A stretch of 64,000 nt of DNA from Cordia subcordata. Lineage: Eukaryota; Streptophyta; Magnoliopsida; Boraginales; Cordiaceae. The position numbers and the translations under genes are program-made. Shown here one piece after another: positions 1 to 12,059 of the stretch. Position 1 is the first letter of the stretch. Every line of letters starts with the position of its first letter. The notes under the pieces are model-generated. The model was not told the DNA's origin. It was given only the letters and a program-made list of their open reading frames with translations, and ran no database searches. The stretch spans positions 7,737,001 to 7,801,000 of the forward strand of contig JAPTOF010000002.1 in assembly GCA_028554755.1 (NCBI GenBank). The letters are read 5' to 3'.

Positions 1-1128
1 AGATTTTTCCAGGTTTGGGTGAAAGGCCATTTTCAGTGGTGTATGTGCACTCAGGGGTCAACAGGGCTGAAAACTTTCCAGGGATTTCAGCCCTGAGATC
101 GATCTACGAATCGATTCCTGCTGATATTAAAGATCACCTGGAAGCTGTTTATTTTCTTCACCCTGATTTCCAGTCCCGGCTCTTCTTTGCCACCTTTGGT
201 CGCTTCATTTTTAGCGGAGGGTAAGAACTTTTCCAGGTTTCCGACTCCTGGATCCCCCTATAACGCTTATCCAAATTTGTTTGGTCCCTTATTTTTAACT
301 CTTTTGACAATAAAGTCCTTATCTTACAGGACTTTTTTTTTGCAATTTGTGACGTTATTCCTTCTGAACTCAAAAAGCATAAAAAAGATAATGCTTCAGT
401 TCTAACGACATCACAAATTGCGAAAATAAAAGGCTAAAAATGTTATTCTTTTAACTTTTATGAGTATCTATGAGTCAAGTAAGACGCTTCTCTGCCGAGA
501 GTAGAAACAGGTGCCAACCTGTTACCCTCACCTGAGAGTAACAGGATAGAGAAACTCACAAAAACAAGAAAAAAGCTCCAACGAAGGAGATGTAGTGATG
601 GACCAAAGTAGAGCTTGGCCCTCGTCTTGTCTTGCCAGATTGAGTTTGTGTTCCATAAGGAGCGCAAGACTAACGTTCTCACTAACTGCAAAGGTAACGG
701 ACTGGATTGTTACATTTTAGAGATAAAGACTTAATTATCAAAAGGTCAAAAATAAGACTATGTAAGTCATTTGCCTTAGAATACACTAATACAGGATGGT
801 CTTCGTTATTGACGTTATTAAAACTATTACAGTATCAAAATCTATGCACTTTACTATATTTTCTTTGTTACTGATGTGGAGTCTTGAATCATCGTTGGAA
901 ATCTACAGGCTTTACGGGAAGCTGAAGTATTTGAACAGGTTGGAGTATCTGTGGGACAACGTGAGGAGAAAAGAAATGGAGATGCCAGATTTCGTGTATG
1001 ATCACGATGAGGATCTGGAGTATCGACCCACCATGGACTATGGCATGGAGAGTGATCACCCCAGAGTTTTTGCTTCTCCGATGGTTGACTGTCCAGTGTC
1101 CATGTATTCCATGAGGTGTATTTCTTAG
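1..1128 (+). CDS. CRAL-TRIO (SEC14-like, GDAP2-type) protein, 3' part
   Basis: Two exons are visible. The first runs in frame from the left edge (codons starting at base 3) to 220, then intron 221-908 (donor GTAAGA, acceptor CTACAG), then 909-1128 with the stop. The join restores the run FSGG-LYGKLKYL across a split glycine codon. The protein resembles the small plant CRAL-TRIO_2/GDAP2-like family (Arabidopsis At4g35750 and At3g10210 from memory): markers are VYVHSGVNRAENFPG, EVYFLHP-like AVYFLHPDFQSRLF, EYLWDNVRR, the acidic YDHDEDLEYRP and the family C-terminus SMYSMRCIS. These proteins have a lipid-binding-like SEC14 fold; no substrate can be read here. The N-terminal half lies outside the window, so the start is unknown. 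The ATG-led frame at 796 is just intron read into exon 2. Confidence 0.88.
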
Positions 1129-3160
1129 GTACGATAGTTTGCTGGGTATTCGGATCATGTTATAATAATGTTACGAAGGAGATTCGATACTCTCTTGGCT
1201 TTTAGGTTGATTTTAGTTTCTTGCTTTGGGTTGTGTAGTCTCTATATATAATATTAGAAGAGTTTGATCTTACATAGAGTTACTACAACCTCAAGTGAAG
1301 CGTTGTATTATTAGTTTATTATTATTAAATTTGAGTTTTTTTATGCTGATACGAGGAGAAGTGGAATAGGAAGGATATCCAGCGATGAGGTGGAGTTCCA
1401 ATCATGTAAAAGTGTGATATGTATAGAATGATTAAATAGAAGTGCATAGTTTGTTTCGATTCGGCTGCCTTTAGCTGGAAGTTCAGAACTTATATACATC
1501 TAGGAATTGTAATCTAGTGGGAGCACAATACCAATTTCAGTTGGGTGTTCATTACAGGTATTACCGTACTAGAAATTGTTTTATTCCCGTTCGGACTTCT
1601 TAACAAAACGAGTTTAAGCGAGTTTTAAATGGATTTTTTTATCCGAATACCCCAAGTCATTCACGCAATTTCCATTTCTATTGGACTTCTAACCATATCA
1701 TTCACAGGCTGCATGATCTTGTTCCGTCTTTTTTAATAAGATGAGTTTAAGTAAGTTTTAAATGGATTCGTTGATCCTAGAACACTAAGTCATCCATCTC
1801 ATAGCCATTTCTATTAAACTTCTCACCACATCATTGAAAGACCATATGATGAGACAACCATAGGCTGGTTTAGAGGTTGAGTGACTTCGTTTCCAGATAT
1901 GAGATAAAGGTGTCTTTTTTTTTTTTTTCCAAAGGCAAGCACAAGTGAGCGTATTGATCAAAACTTCGACAAAAGTGAGATAAAGTATTTTTTTAACGCC
2001 AAAAAAGAGGATCAAAACTTCGGCTAAAAGCCGTCTTTACAAAAGTCAATTCAGTACACACTCGTCGAGTTTCCAACAAATACAAATATCACGATGAATA
2101 CTTGTATTCCTAACTGAGAATTTACAAGCTTTGGTAATAAGGAAGCTACGGATCATATATGATATAAAGTTGAGGAAAGTAAAATATTACGATCAAATTC
2201 TCCGTACCTCAGCACTCCGGAAATAGATATTTTCTAACTAGATAGTCCCCTTGAAAACTTCATTTTAATCGTCTAAAACTGTATCCAGGAGAGACTAGAT
2301 GTGTATCAACGTGAAGACTGATGTTATTGTTCGTAAACCTCCACATGCCATTGAATCTCTTATTCTCCCTGGACGGTCAAGTCAGGAAAGTCTCAGTCAT
2401 CAATATTCGTTCAGAGGCACATATTGCAACACAATGACAATTGTGCTACTCACGAGAATAAAATTCCTTGATTCATTATATTATATTAACCATAAGATTT
2501 AAAAGGGCAACAGGAATGCCATCTCTTTATCAACCCATTCTTCCATTCCAATCACCCCCTAAGAGCGTTCAATATGCCCAAGACTTGAAAATAGTATGGT
2601 GGCAAATCAACAGCGGGAATGATCAGACCAGATTCTGGTTATGCTGCAGCATGATTGGCTTGATGTTTTTGACAAGAAGCTAAACTACATTTTAATGATG
2701 CAAAAAATTCTTCACCATCTTCAAGTATAGCTTATAGCATCTTACAAAACGTAGCCGCCAAAGAATAATGAATGAGTAATGTTCTCATGATAAGAATTCA
2801 AGCATTGAATATCAAATATCACGTGTACATACCTGAAATTTTATGACATAAGACGGGCAAAGAGGGCAAGACATGGCGGTTACTAAGTTTACATGTCATC
2901 CAAGAATTGATAGCATATTCATATGTAGAAGTTAGAGAATACATATAGCAAATGGCTATCAAGAATCAATAACTCATTTTCTCGTGCATCTATAGCATAG
3001 TGTAATTGAAGAACTTCTTTTACAAGCTTTTCAAGTTCCATAAGAACATAAAGTACATAATTGCACAATCATTGTAACCATCATAAACCAAGTTGCTGCG
3101 TTTTCAGGAAGAGGGGGATGAAAAATGAAAAGGGAAAGGAGTTCACTTCCTTGTTTCAAC
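1129..3160. other. Intergenic, 3' flanks of converging genes
   Basis: No gene was recognised. It should hold the 3' UTR of the CRAL-TRIO gene and, at the right, that of the pseudouridine synthase, which converge here. It contains one diverged direct duplication (1603-1868, separate entry). Short open frames here show no family resemblance. Confidence 0.5.
1603..1868. repeat. Tandem duplication, about 133 bp x 2, diverged
   Basis: The run GAGTTTAAG...AGTTTTAAATGGATT at about 1610 recurs at about 1743, followed in both copies by matching blocks (CAAGTCATTCA / TAAGTCATCCA, CCATTTCTATT, GACTTCT / AACTTCTC, ATCATT). The copies are clearly diverged, so the duplication is old. It lies beyond the 3' end of the CRAL-TRIO gene and is probably untranslated. 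Confidence 0.65.
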
Positions 3161-5023
3161 TCAATGAGCCTCATCTTTAGCTTCAATCTTGTTGCTACCG
3201 TCACTCCCATCAATGCTTGGCGCATCTTTAACTTCAATCTTGTTGCTACAGTTACTCCCATCAATGCTTCCCACACGTAGATCAGGATAATTACGATAGT
3301 TCAGAGAATGCAACCAGAGGGCAACAACTCCATCCTTGTGTTCTGTTGATGCGATATGAGAGTAAATGTACTTCATCTTGAATTCCTCGGCTTCCACTGC
3401 ATATGCTTTCATTGATACTTCTTCATGACTGTCTTTCCACTTCTGATTATATGAAGAAAATAAACATTCATCCAAGTACAATCCAACCTCAGGGGCCATT
3501 GGCACATTGACATTAACATCCCTGATTTCGTGAATTCAACAAATTTCAGAAAAAACAAAATTGATGAGCATTATATCTAATGAGCATTACGAAAAAGAAG
3601 AGCACATATGCAATTTGAATACTTACTGTCTGAAAGCAGTTTCAATCAGTGACTCAGGAGCACAATTTCTCATGATTACCACTGCAAGACCGATCATTTT
3701 CCGAATCTGATGCAGCATGAAGCTCTGACCCACGACCTCACACTTGACAAACTCAATCCCGTCAACACTAACCACAGTATTCGCATTAAAGGAAATAATA
3801 TATCGCTTAGCAGACGGATCCTCCGCTTTCGTTCTTGTAGTAAAGTTATGAAAATTGTGTGTCCCCTCATAATACTTCAAAATTCTATTAAACCTCTCCT
3901 TCTCCTTCTCACAATAACAGAACTCACTCCGCTTCTCTCCCTTTGCCTCGTCATTGCCATTCTCTCCTTCAACCTTACCTTCCCCATACTTGAAAGCTCC
4001 ATTTTCCGATTCTTTCACATTATTATTACCCTCATTAGCATAATTTTCGACAGAATTCACATTCTCCATTTGTTTGTTTCCCACATGAATAACACCTGAG
4101 TCATTATCAGTTTCCATAGAACTTACATTCTCTTCTTTGTTTTCCGAGTTTATAGCTTTTACATTGGTCAACGAAACACCTGACTCAACTGTTTCAGTCA
4201 CATTATCAGTTTCCGAATTCAAACCACGATTATCTATTACTACCATAGCATCAGTTTCCATAGAATTTAAGTTCTCCTCTTCTTTGTTCTCCGAGTTTGT
4301 TACAGCCTCTGCACTGTTTGATGAAATGCCTGACTCAACCATTTCGCGACAATTTTTCACTCGCTTACCCATTATTCCTACGACTTTACGGCCTCTTTCA
4401 GAACATTCTAAACATTTAGCAAGCACATTATCAGAACCAATGCTAGCCATAACGCTTTCCCTATCGCGGTGACAGTTAGGATCGAGAGCAAACACAGGAA
4501 TCAAATACACATACCGGCGCCTATCGCAGAACTTCTTCGCATTAAACGACGACGTCACGCGTTTGAACCCAAAAACACGAATCTGATCGGCAAGGCACGA
4601 GTTGAGCCGATCGATAAACCCAGGCGGGTCGATGTAGAACCGGCCAGAGACAACTTGGCCCACGGCGCTGACACCCTTATCGGTCCGGGCCGAGCGGGCC
4701 CAATCGTACTTCCTGGGCTGCCCGCGGTCTTGCTCCGGCACGGCTCCGGAGTGGTACAAGGCCTCTTCGAGGTCGCCTTCGATGGTTTTGGCTCCCGGGT
4801 TCTTTTGCATGCCCTGATAACCTACGCCGCAGTAGGCGAAGAAGATTGCAACCTTGCGCCGCTTGTACTTGCGCTTTCTTGGTTCGGCGGCGTCGGTGGC
4901 GGTGGTGGGGAGGTGGTCTTCGTCGTCGGAGGTGGCGGTTGTGGAGGACATTTTGGGCTTTTTAGGGTTGGGTTCGTCTAAGTCTTTGGGTGACGAGGGT
5001 TCTTGAGGGTTTTGGGTCTCCAT
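3161..5023 (-). CDS. tRNA pseudouridine synthase, TruA/PUS1 family
   Basis: Two exons on the minus strand: 5023-3627 and 3521-3161, intron 3626-3522 (donor GTAAGT, acceptor TCAG), giving 585 residues. The family converts uridines in tRNA (and some other RNAs) to pseudouridine. The catalytic motif is clear: SARTDKGVSA with Asp115 as the expected nucleophile. Other family blocks are FFAYCGVGYQGMQ (about 61-73), RRRYVYLIPVFAL, YYEGTHNFHNFT and SFMLHQIRKMIGLAV near the end of exon 1. The N-terminus is charged with a basic run (RKRKYKRRK, about 49-57), possibly nuclear-targeting. Between the two halves of the fold lies an insert of roughly 150 acidic, low-complexity residues with an internal duplication; the C-terminal tail also ends in a 17-residue tandem repeat. 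Likely orthologue of Arabidopsis At1g76120/At1g20370. The start is the first Met of the long frame. Confidence 0.92.
3172..3273 (-). repeat. 51-bp in-frame tandem repeat in the PUS C-terminus
   Basis: CTTCAATCTTGTTGCTAC occurs at 3181 and again at 3232, exactly 51 bp apart, with near-identical flanks. It encodes two 17-residue units, SIDGSNCSNKIEVKDAP and SIDGSDGSNKIEAKDEA, just before the stop codon. The length keeps the frame, so the tail was extended without breaking the enzyme. Confidence 0.85.
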
Positions 5024-7645
5024 GAGCGAAGTGGTGCTAACTGTTAAAGAGTGTGGGAGTGACTATTTTGCTTTTTAGTATTTGATTCCCATTTACTTTA
5101 TCTAAACGATCGCAATATATCAATGTAGTAACTAGAATACATTTCAAGGGCTTCGTTTGGATTAATTTTTTTAATTTTTGAAAAGAAAAATGTTTTTAAA
5201 AAGTTAAAAACTCTCATTTTTAACCAAAAAAAAAAAGGTAAAAATTTGAGTTTTTTTCTCTGAATATCAATCTTTTCAAAAAATTTAATTCAAATACTTT
5301 ATCAGTATTTTTCCATGAAAAAACCAATTCAAACAATGCCTAAATGAAGTTCATTCCACTACATGTTCTTCAACTGCAGGATGCCGGACATTTTGATCTT
5401 TACATTATGACGATAAGCCTCTTAAACCCCGAACTACTTATTATTAGACGTCATTTCTTTTCAGCCATTTCCATCTAAAAATTAGACATTTTAGTTTAAA
5501 AAAACTAACGTTATTTACATGATTATGGCACATAAATAGTTAAAAGAGTAACAATGACATTAGTCCTTTGACGAAAATAGCTACAAGCACTAATGTTATC
5601 TAATAATTAATTGTTTTGGGACCAAAACAACTCAACTTTGATAGTTCAAACAGAAATTTTTGCAACAGTTTATCAATGATAATGCAGGAAACAAGTACGG
5701 CAAACATTCTTCTCCTCCTCTTGTCTTTTCTTCTTTTTTATTGGTCAAAACAAGAAATGCACTGGCTTAAAGAATATATCTTGTCAACCTAAACCATAAC
5801 TGAGACAAAAGGGCGTAGCGCAGCAGTTACAACCTTCAGTTTCTGGCATCAATGCCTCGATGGCTTGTATAATGCCGTGAATTCTCACATTCAATTGGTA
5901 GCACAAGTGGCTGAGACTTTGAAGACTAGTCTTGAATCTGTTTCCTCTACAACATCTCAGGGTATCCGGTTGCTGAAGCAGTTTCAGAAGCCTATCTGAC
6001 AACAAGAACTTCAGGCTCAATTGGCTCAACTTCCAGGCATAAATATGTTTCTTCTGATGCAGGCCTCAGAGCTGGTTTTACGACACGATATTGTGAAGAA
6101 GAGGGAGGAACAAAAGCAAGACAAGTTTATCTAGAATTTGACAAGTTGACAGGCTCTCCGGTACATGCAATAGCTTCCCTTTGGTAGTTTTGAAGAACTA
6201 AGCTGCTGATGGATTGCATCATGAAATGTCGATATTGCAGAATCAGAGCACTCCCTTGCATATGTATGCCTGCAAAATGTAAAGGGCCATATCAACTTGT
6301 GAGAAACTAGAGACAGATATTAAACACATGATAAATATGAAATTAAAAAGTATCCACCATGGAGAAGCAAATTGAAAATTCATACCGCACAATAATCATC
6401 TCTTAAGGCTCAAGCATACGGTGGACTGGAAGAACTCCACAACGACAAGTTTCTTTGAAGTAATGCAACAAAAGTGACTGCTGGATAATCAATCGAATAA
6501 GCCGAGTGAGCAACCATTGTCCATCATTTGCATTAATGTCTCAAATCATAACAGCAGTCTGAAGTATAGACCATTATGCTTAAACAGATTAGTGAATGTG
6601 AATCATAGGCTATAACTAATTAAACATCACAACTGAACCAAAAACAACTTGTATTTGTTATCTCGTAAAAGCTGATGCTTTTGAGTATCTAAAGGAAGTA
6701 CCACTGGGGAATCAGCTTAGTGATGTCTACTTAAGGATGCTCAAGTGACCGTCTTATACTTCGTGACAAAAGTTAAAACTTCAAATCCTGATATGAGGGA
6801 ATCAAGATAAAGGAGAAGAAATTACTAGAAGAAACATAAAGTAAGATAAAAGAGCACCTGGTGATCTTACATGTCTCATGGGATTGTAAGCAAAAATGAA
6901 CAGTCATAGATATCTTGCTTAACAATGAAGATCTCTACTTTGACTTCATATGACCGTTCTTTTGGGGGAGGGAGTATGAAGGTGGAATTCCTCTTGTGTT
7001 TAATGTTTCAGAGCAGAAGTTGTTCAACATCAACCCAAAAACAAACAGAAGGAGACACTTCAGCCTTCTTCAAAGTCCAAGCAAACAGAACAAAGGCTCT
7101 CCTAATGATGGTTTTTTTATATACCAACAAACCATTAGATAAAATTATATAGAGTACCTAAACATCAAAAACTTGTAAGATTGCAAGAAAGGATCACATA
7201 AACCATATTGTTAGAATCTCTACGTGGAAAGGCACATAAAAAATACTTTGTTCACAAGAATTTATCATAATTTCTGAAGAACATTGCAGCAAGTTAACTT
7301 ATAATCTGTCAATACCATCAAAAGTATTTGATATATTATGATCTGGCAATTCTTTTCTAAAACTGAACTGGTTGTGGTTAGAATTTTCTTTCAAATTCAA
7401 TCCAAGATAATTGCCCAGGAAATAGGATAATAACACATACGTCATCAAAATGAAGACTTCCAGCAACCTTATCCATTCTTCATCCTGACTATCCAGCCTG
7501 ATAGGGTTTACCATGACGCCAAAGTCATATTGACTATCAATTTCCTAGATCGATATTTTATGCATAAGAGGAGCCTCAAGCAGGCGAGTAATCTACGCTG
7601 CAAAAGATAATCTCGTAGCTTTGTGAGTAATAAGAGTTAAAAACA
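5024..7645. other. Intergenic, with possible PPR 3' UTR
   Basis: The left part is the promoter side of the pseudouridine synthase (minus strand). The right part, downstream of the PPR gene, has moderately GC-balanced stretches (about 5780-6300) and a minus-strand acceptor-like TTTTGCAG near 6280, which could be a spliced 3' UTR. No supported coding region was seen. One foldback element lies at 5148-5341. Confidence 0.4.
5148..5341. mobile_element. Short AT-rich foldback element (MITE-like)
   Basis: The left end GGGCTTCGTTTGGATTAATT is roughly complementary to the right end AAAAACCAATTCAAACAATG, enclosing about 150 bp of A/T-rich DNA with no coding capacity. Similar ends (consensus near GGCTCGTTTGAATTG followed by T-runs) bound other elements in this window (39342, 46299, 54681), so it is probably one member of a non-autonomous DNA transposon family. 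No clear target-site duplication was resolved. Confidence 0.55.
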
Positions 7646-9505
7646 TCATTCTACCAGGATATCGTGCTTTTGAAGTCTCATGTCTTTCCCCATTGCATCA
7701 ATTATATACTTGCTTGTCATCCTAGTAGGCATAAATCCCACTTTCATCAACCTCTCTTGTAATTCCATTGATTTAACAATGTCACCTTCCTGACAAACAA
7801 TCTCAAAGAGTGCATTGTAACATTTCATGTCAAGAATTTGGAATTTTTCAGCAAAGAAACACAATAACGACTCTGCTGCATCGAATTTCCTCTCTTTGCA
7901 ATGCCCATTTATCAGAGCTCTACAAATCTCAGCATCAGGTTGCAGGCTGGAATCAACCATTTCTTTCATCAAGGATTCAGCCTCCTCAATCCTAAACTGT
8001 CGGCACAAACAGATAATGATAGCTCTGTACATGCCTAAGTTGAGTTTTGAATTTCTAGATAAAATTTCAGCTTTCAACTTTAGTGCCTCCTCAGCATGAT
8101 CGCATCGGCAAAGACAACTTATTAAATCATCATAAATTTTCACATTAGGCTCGTGGCAATCTTGAGATATTCGTTCCAAAAGACTCATGGCTGCAAATGG
8201 CTTATTTTCCTTGCATAAAGCAGTAATCAGATAATCATATATGTCTCGCAGTACCGAGATTCTGAACCTCTCGAGTTCAACAAGCAAATTAACAGCCGAA
8301 ATCAACCTATCCTGTCTCTGATATGCTTCAACAAGCATCCGGCACGTGAAATCATCAGGGCGTATCCCATTGGCAATCATATCATGCAGCAATAACCTCG
8401 CCTCTTTCATCATTCCTTCTCTGCAATAACCACATATAAGAGTATTATACAAGATAAGATCCGGCTTCAACCCTTTGTCAACCATCCCATGAAAAAGCTT
8501 ATGACCCTCCCTCACATTTCCACCCTTACAAAGACCATTTATCAGAGCAGTATGTGTAACCAAATCCGGAAAAACACCTCTAACGTACATAATCTTATAC
8601 AAGTGAACCGCATCTTTTAACCTCCCTCTTTTACAATAGCTATCAATCAACATATTATACGTGACAATATCCGGATCAAATCCTTCTTCTTCCATTTTCT
8701 CTAAAAATTCATTCACCTTATCCACATCCCCTTCCTTGCACAAAACATGAGTCAATATATTAAATGTACACGAATTCGGATGCACACCAATCCTCCCCAT
8801 TTCTCTATACACTCCCCAACACTTCTCGCCATAATTTGCCTTCAAAAGCCCATCCAAGAGACAATTAACAGTAATGACACTGGGTAAAAATCCAATCTTT
8901 ACCATCTTTCTAAAAGCTCTAAAACCTTCTTTAACAATACCCTTTTTAAGATAAGCCTTAATCAACATATCAAACACAACAGGGTCCCAATTACAATCAT
9001 CAGCGCACATAATCAAACTCTTGAACACATCCACATTTTCGGAACTATCCCTACTCAACTCTACCAATTGCGATAAAACCCTCATTGCATCCTTAAACCT
9101 CTTACCATATACCAATATGTGCACAACAATACAATAATTATGAGCACTTGGAATCAAACCCAGATCAGTTTTTACATAGTTGAAGAAAGTGAGTGCAGTG
9201 GATGAATCAGATTGGCACCTCAACAAGATTCTTGAAATCTCAGAAGTACCCATGTGAGCTAAAAGGGTGGTGTGGTCTTGCAGGGCCAAATTGTCATTTT
9301 TCTTGGTTTTTTGCTTCAGAGCTGCGCATACAAGGTTGACTATTTTGTTGGGGTTTTGTGTTTCTGGGAGAAGATTGTAGAGTGGGCTTGAAGTTTTTGT
9401 GGGTTGTGGAGATTGTGTTACTGGTGTTAAAATTTTGCCTGAAATAGGTGGAATTAAATTCTTTGATTGTTTCATTTGATTCATATTTGGAAAAGGTAAT
9501 TGCAA
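7646..9505 (-). CDS. P-class pentatricopeptide repeat (PPR) protein
   Basis: One uninterrupted 619-residue frame, as usual for plant PPR genes. From about residue 170 it is built of tandem 35-residue helical pairs with the P-class signature, for example PDIVTYNMLIDSYCKRGRL, PDLVTHTALINGLCKGGNV and PDLILYNTLICGYCREGMM; about a dozen repeats are visible, the later ones more degenerate. There is no E, DYW or SMR extension after the last repeat, so it is probably not a C-to-U editing factor of the DYW type. PPR proteins bind organellar RNA in a sequence-specific way. The N-terminal 60 residues are rich in Ser, Thr, Pro, Gln and Asn with few acids, compatible with an organelle transit peptide (inference). 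It looks most like Arabidopsis At5g40400, from memory only. The RNA target cannot be read. Confidence 0.9.
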   Translation of the reverse strand: MQLPFPNMNQMKQSKNLIPPISGKILTPVTQSPQPTKTSSPLYNLLPETQNPNKIVNLVCAALKQKTKKNDNLALQDHTTLLAHMGTSEISRILLRCQSDSSTALTFFNYVKTDLGLIPSAHNYCIVVHILVYGKRFKDAMRVLSQLVELSRDSSENVDVFKSLIMCADDCNWDPVVFDMLIKAYLKKGIVKEGFRAFRKMVKIGFLPSVITVNCLLDGLLKANYGEKCWGVYREMGRIGVHPNSCTFNILTHVLCKEGDVDKVNEFLEKMEEEGFDPDIVTYNMLIDSYCKRGRLKDAVHLYKIMYVRGVFPDLVTHTALINGLCKGGNVREGHKLFHGMVDKGLKPDLILYNTLICGYCREGMMKEARLLLHDMIANGIRPDDFTCRMLVEAYQRQDRLISAVNLLVELERFRISVLRDIYDYLITALCKENKPFAAMSLLERISQDCHEPNVKIYDDLISCLCRCDHAEEALKLKAEILSRNSKLNLGMYRAIIICLCRQFRIEEAESLMKEMVDSSLQPDAEICRALINGHCKERKFDAAESLLCFFAEKFQILDMKCYNALFEIVCQEGDIVKSMELQERLMKVGFMPTRMTSKYIIDAMGKDMRLQKHDILVE

Positions 9506-11900
9506 AAGAGGTCGAAGAAGAGGTGTATAACAATGCTTATATGAAAACGAGCTGTGTATTGTGATGACTGCTGACGAGGTGGATGAGTGGGAGCTGTGTT
9601 GTTTTCAGCTTCACTCTTTCGGCGTATAACAATGCCTTGTATGAATATGAGGAAAAATTGAATTCAAAATCCTTTTTCAAGAAATAATGAAATAGGTAAA
9701 ATGCAAGATGCACGCTTTTTCAAAAAGTGGCACATGGCTTTCAACCTCAATATTTCTCTCTGCTTTCTCGCATATATGAATGTCAAGTACTAGAATTTGT
9801 TTTACTATTTTACCAAAATACTCTCATTTACACTTATAATATAATTTGTTTATCTTTACTTTTATAAAATCAAAAAATTAAAAGAAATTATAAAAATAAA
9901 AATACACAAATAAAAATGTAAAAAAGTTAAAGTTAAGATAAAAATATAAAAACAAAAATTCAAAATTTAAAAAAATTTAGATCGAAAATTAAAATTTTAA
10001 ATAAAAATAAAATTTTGAAATTTAAAAATAAAGAAATGAACTAGAAATACAAAAAAATTAAAAATTAAAAAATTAAAAAATTAAAAATATAAAAAATATA
10101 AAAAATTAAAAATTAAGACATTAACTATTTTAGGTTTTCAGTTTTCCTAATTTTTAATCTTGATGGAAAAGAAGTAAAAATAGTAAAAGATAGTAAGGAT
10201 AAGTTAGTCATTTAAAACTTTATTTAATTAACATATTAATGATAGCAGGGAGATTGTCTCCATTTTTAAAGAGCATAAAGGGTTAAAGTAAGGGACTAGA
10301 TGCTAGGCACCCTAAATATTGTATATCCACCTAGTATTGTGCACTTTGCATTAGTACGTACATAACTTTGTTATTATAATAAGTTCACAACTTTAGTTAT
10401 TATATTTTTGCAACTTTTAATTATTTTATATGTTTATAATTTTAACACTTTATGCTTAAAATTTTAATTGTTCACAATTTAATTATTCATTACTATTATA
10501 TTGTAGGTTCAAAAGTTTTATATTATATATTAACAAAGATAATTTATATATTTACAACTCCTTAAGATATGTTCACAATCTGTGAATAATTTTGGAACTC
10601 AAAGTCAAAAGTGTTTATCTATATCCGATCGACAATCGGATTATTGTATTGTGTTTGTCAACGTGAGAAAGTAAACTCGTTAAATTTCATATTAATTCAA
10701 CTGTCTGATTATGATATTTATTGGGAGGTGCACTATGTACATTTAGCTATACTATACTTTAGGTGTATGGTATGACTTGTAATAAAGTGATATATTTTAA
10801 TATAAAGAGTAGTCAACTACTTATACAAACTATAGGGATTAACATACCTTTTTTTTTCTCTTGAAAGGAGTCATCATCAATCAATTGTTAATTCTCCTTA
10901 GAGTCGAGACTACTCTTAGGTCATCTCCCAAGATCTTCTTAAGGTCAGTTGGAGCTTCCAATATTTATGCATCCAGGGGGCATTGAGTCCATAATTGGTC
11001 ATCCGACCATCAATTTGCTTCGCTATAGATGTGCTTAATAACAAACTCTGGTTGTCACTATATCATATCTTTACATTCTTTGACGTACCACTTTATAATT
11101 CCACTTAGATTAGAGCCTTTATTTAGATCCAAATCTTTACTTAGCCACTTTACAATATCACTGAGGATAACGTATATTTTACTCTAATGAAATAAAAAAA
11201 TTTTATGTGAAAAATTAAAACCAAAATCCTTTTTCTAGTTAAAAATATATAAATGGAAATAGAGGATTACATGACATTGGTGGCTGATCACTTAAAAAGC
11301 ATAATTAAGGGTAAAATTAAGAAGAAAAGTTAAAATACTGCTTTGATAGATTGAAACTAAACAAAATAGTTAAAACACTAAGAAATTACATCAAATGCTA
11401 CTTTCCGATGTTGCCGAACCATGCATAACAATCGAGACAACTCTAATTTACCGTCTTACTTAAAAGAAAGAGTTAATTGAAAAGTTAGATTTCTCTATAT
11501 ATTTTTTTTCTCAAACCAAAAGGAGTCGTGTAAATAAAATGCAAATTCTACATTACCTGCATGTGGAGCCCACGCCACTACGTATATGCGTTCAAAAACG
11601 CGCCAAGGCCTTTCTCCGGAATCGTAACGCACTCTAGAGTGGCTACAACTCCAACCGTCAAAAACTTCCTATTGAAGATTCCCCCAAAACTCCAATAAAT
11701 CTTTCACACTGCATGCTCGCCATTGAATATGAACATTCCTTCTGAAAACAACCCGATAAAAATCGAATATGAAGAGCCACTCCCTTTCTCGAATCCTCTT
11801 CATATTCGTGGTTTAATTTGTTTCGTCACGTCATCATTTTCTCATTGATTCAACTTTCTCGGATCTAAAAAAGCCATCTTCCTTCCCAAAAATTCTCCAC
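9506..11900. other. Intergenic, very AT-rich
   Basis: This separates the divergent PPR and amylase genes. About 9840-10130 is almost pure A/T with repeated AAAATTAAAAA and AAAATATAAAAA words. The 11560-11900 part is richer in GC and leads into the amylase promoter. No coding sequence or RNA gene was recognised. Confidence 0.5.
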
Positions 11901-12059
11901 ATCCGAGAATTCCAGCTCTGAGGTGACATAAAAATTTCCTTTTTCTCTTTTTCTTTTTCACGGCTGAAAAATTTTCAGTCTTACACTTGCACCAACAAAA
12001 GAGGAATCAATCACTTGAAGAGAATTGGATCAATTCAAATTCTCTTTCAACTTTTGTCC

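Noticed and set aside
3710..4981. Plus-strand open frames opposite the pseudouridine synthase
   Set aside because: Antisense shadows; glycine- or leucine-rich translations reflect the codon bias of the real gene.
9294..9533. Open frame overlapping the PPR start
   Set aside because: Shadow in another frame of the PPR coding sequence; no independent support.
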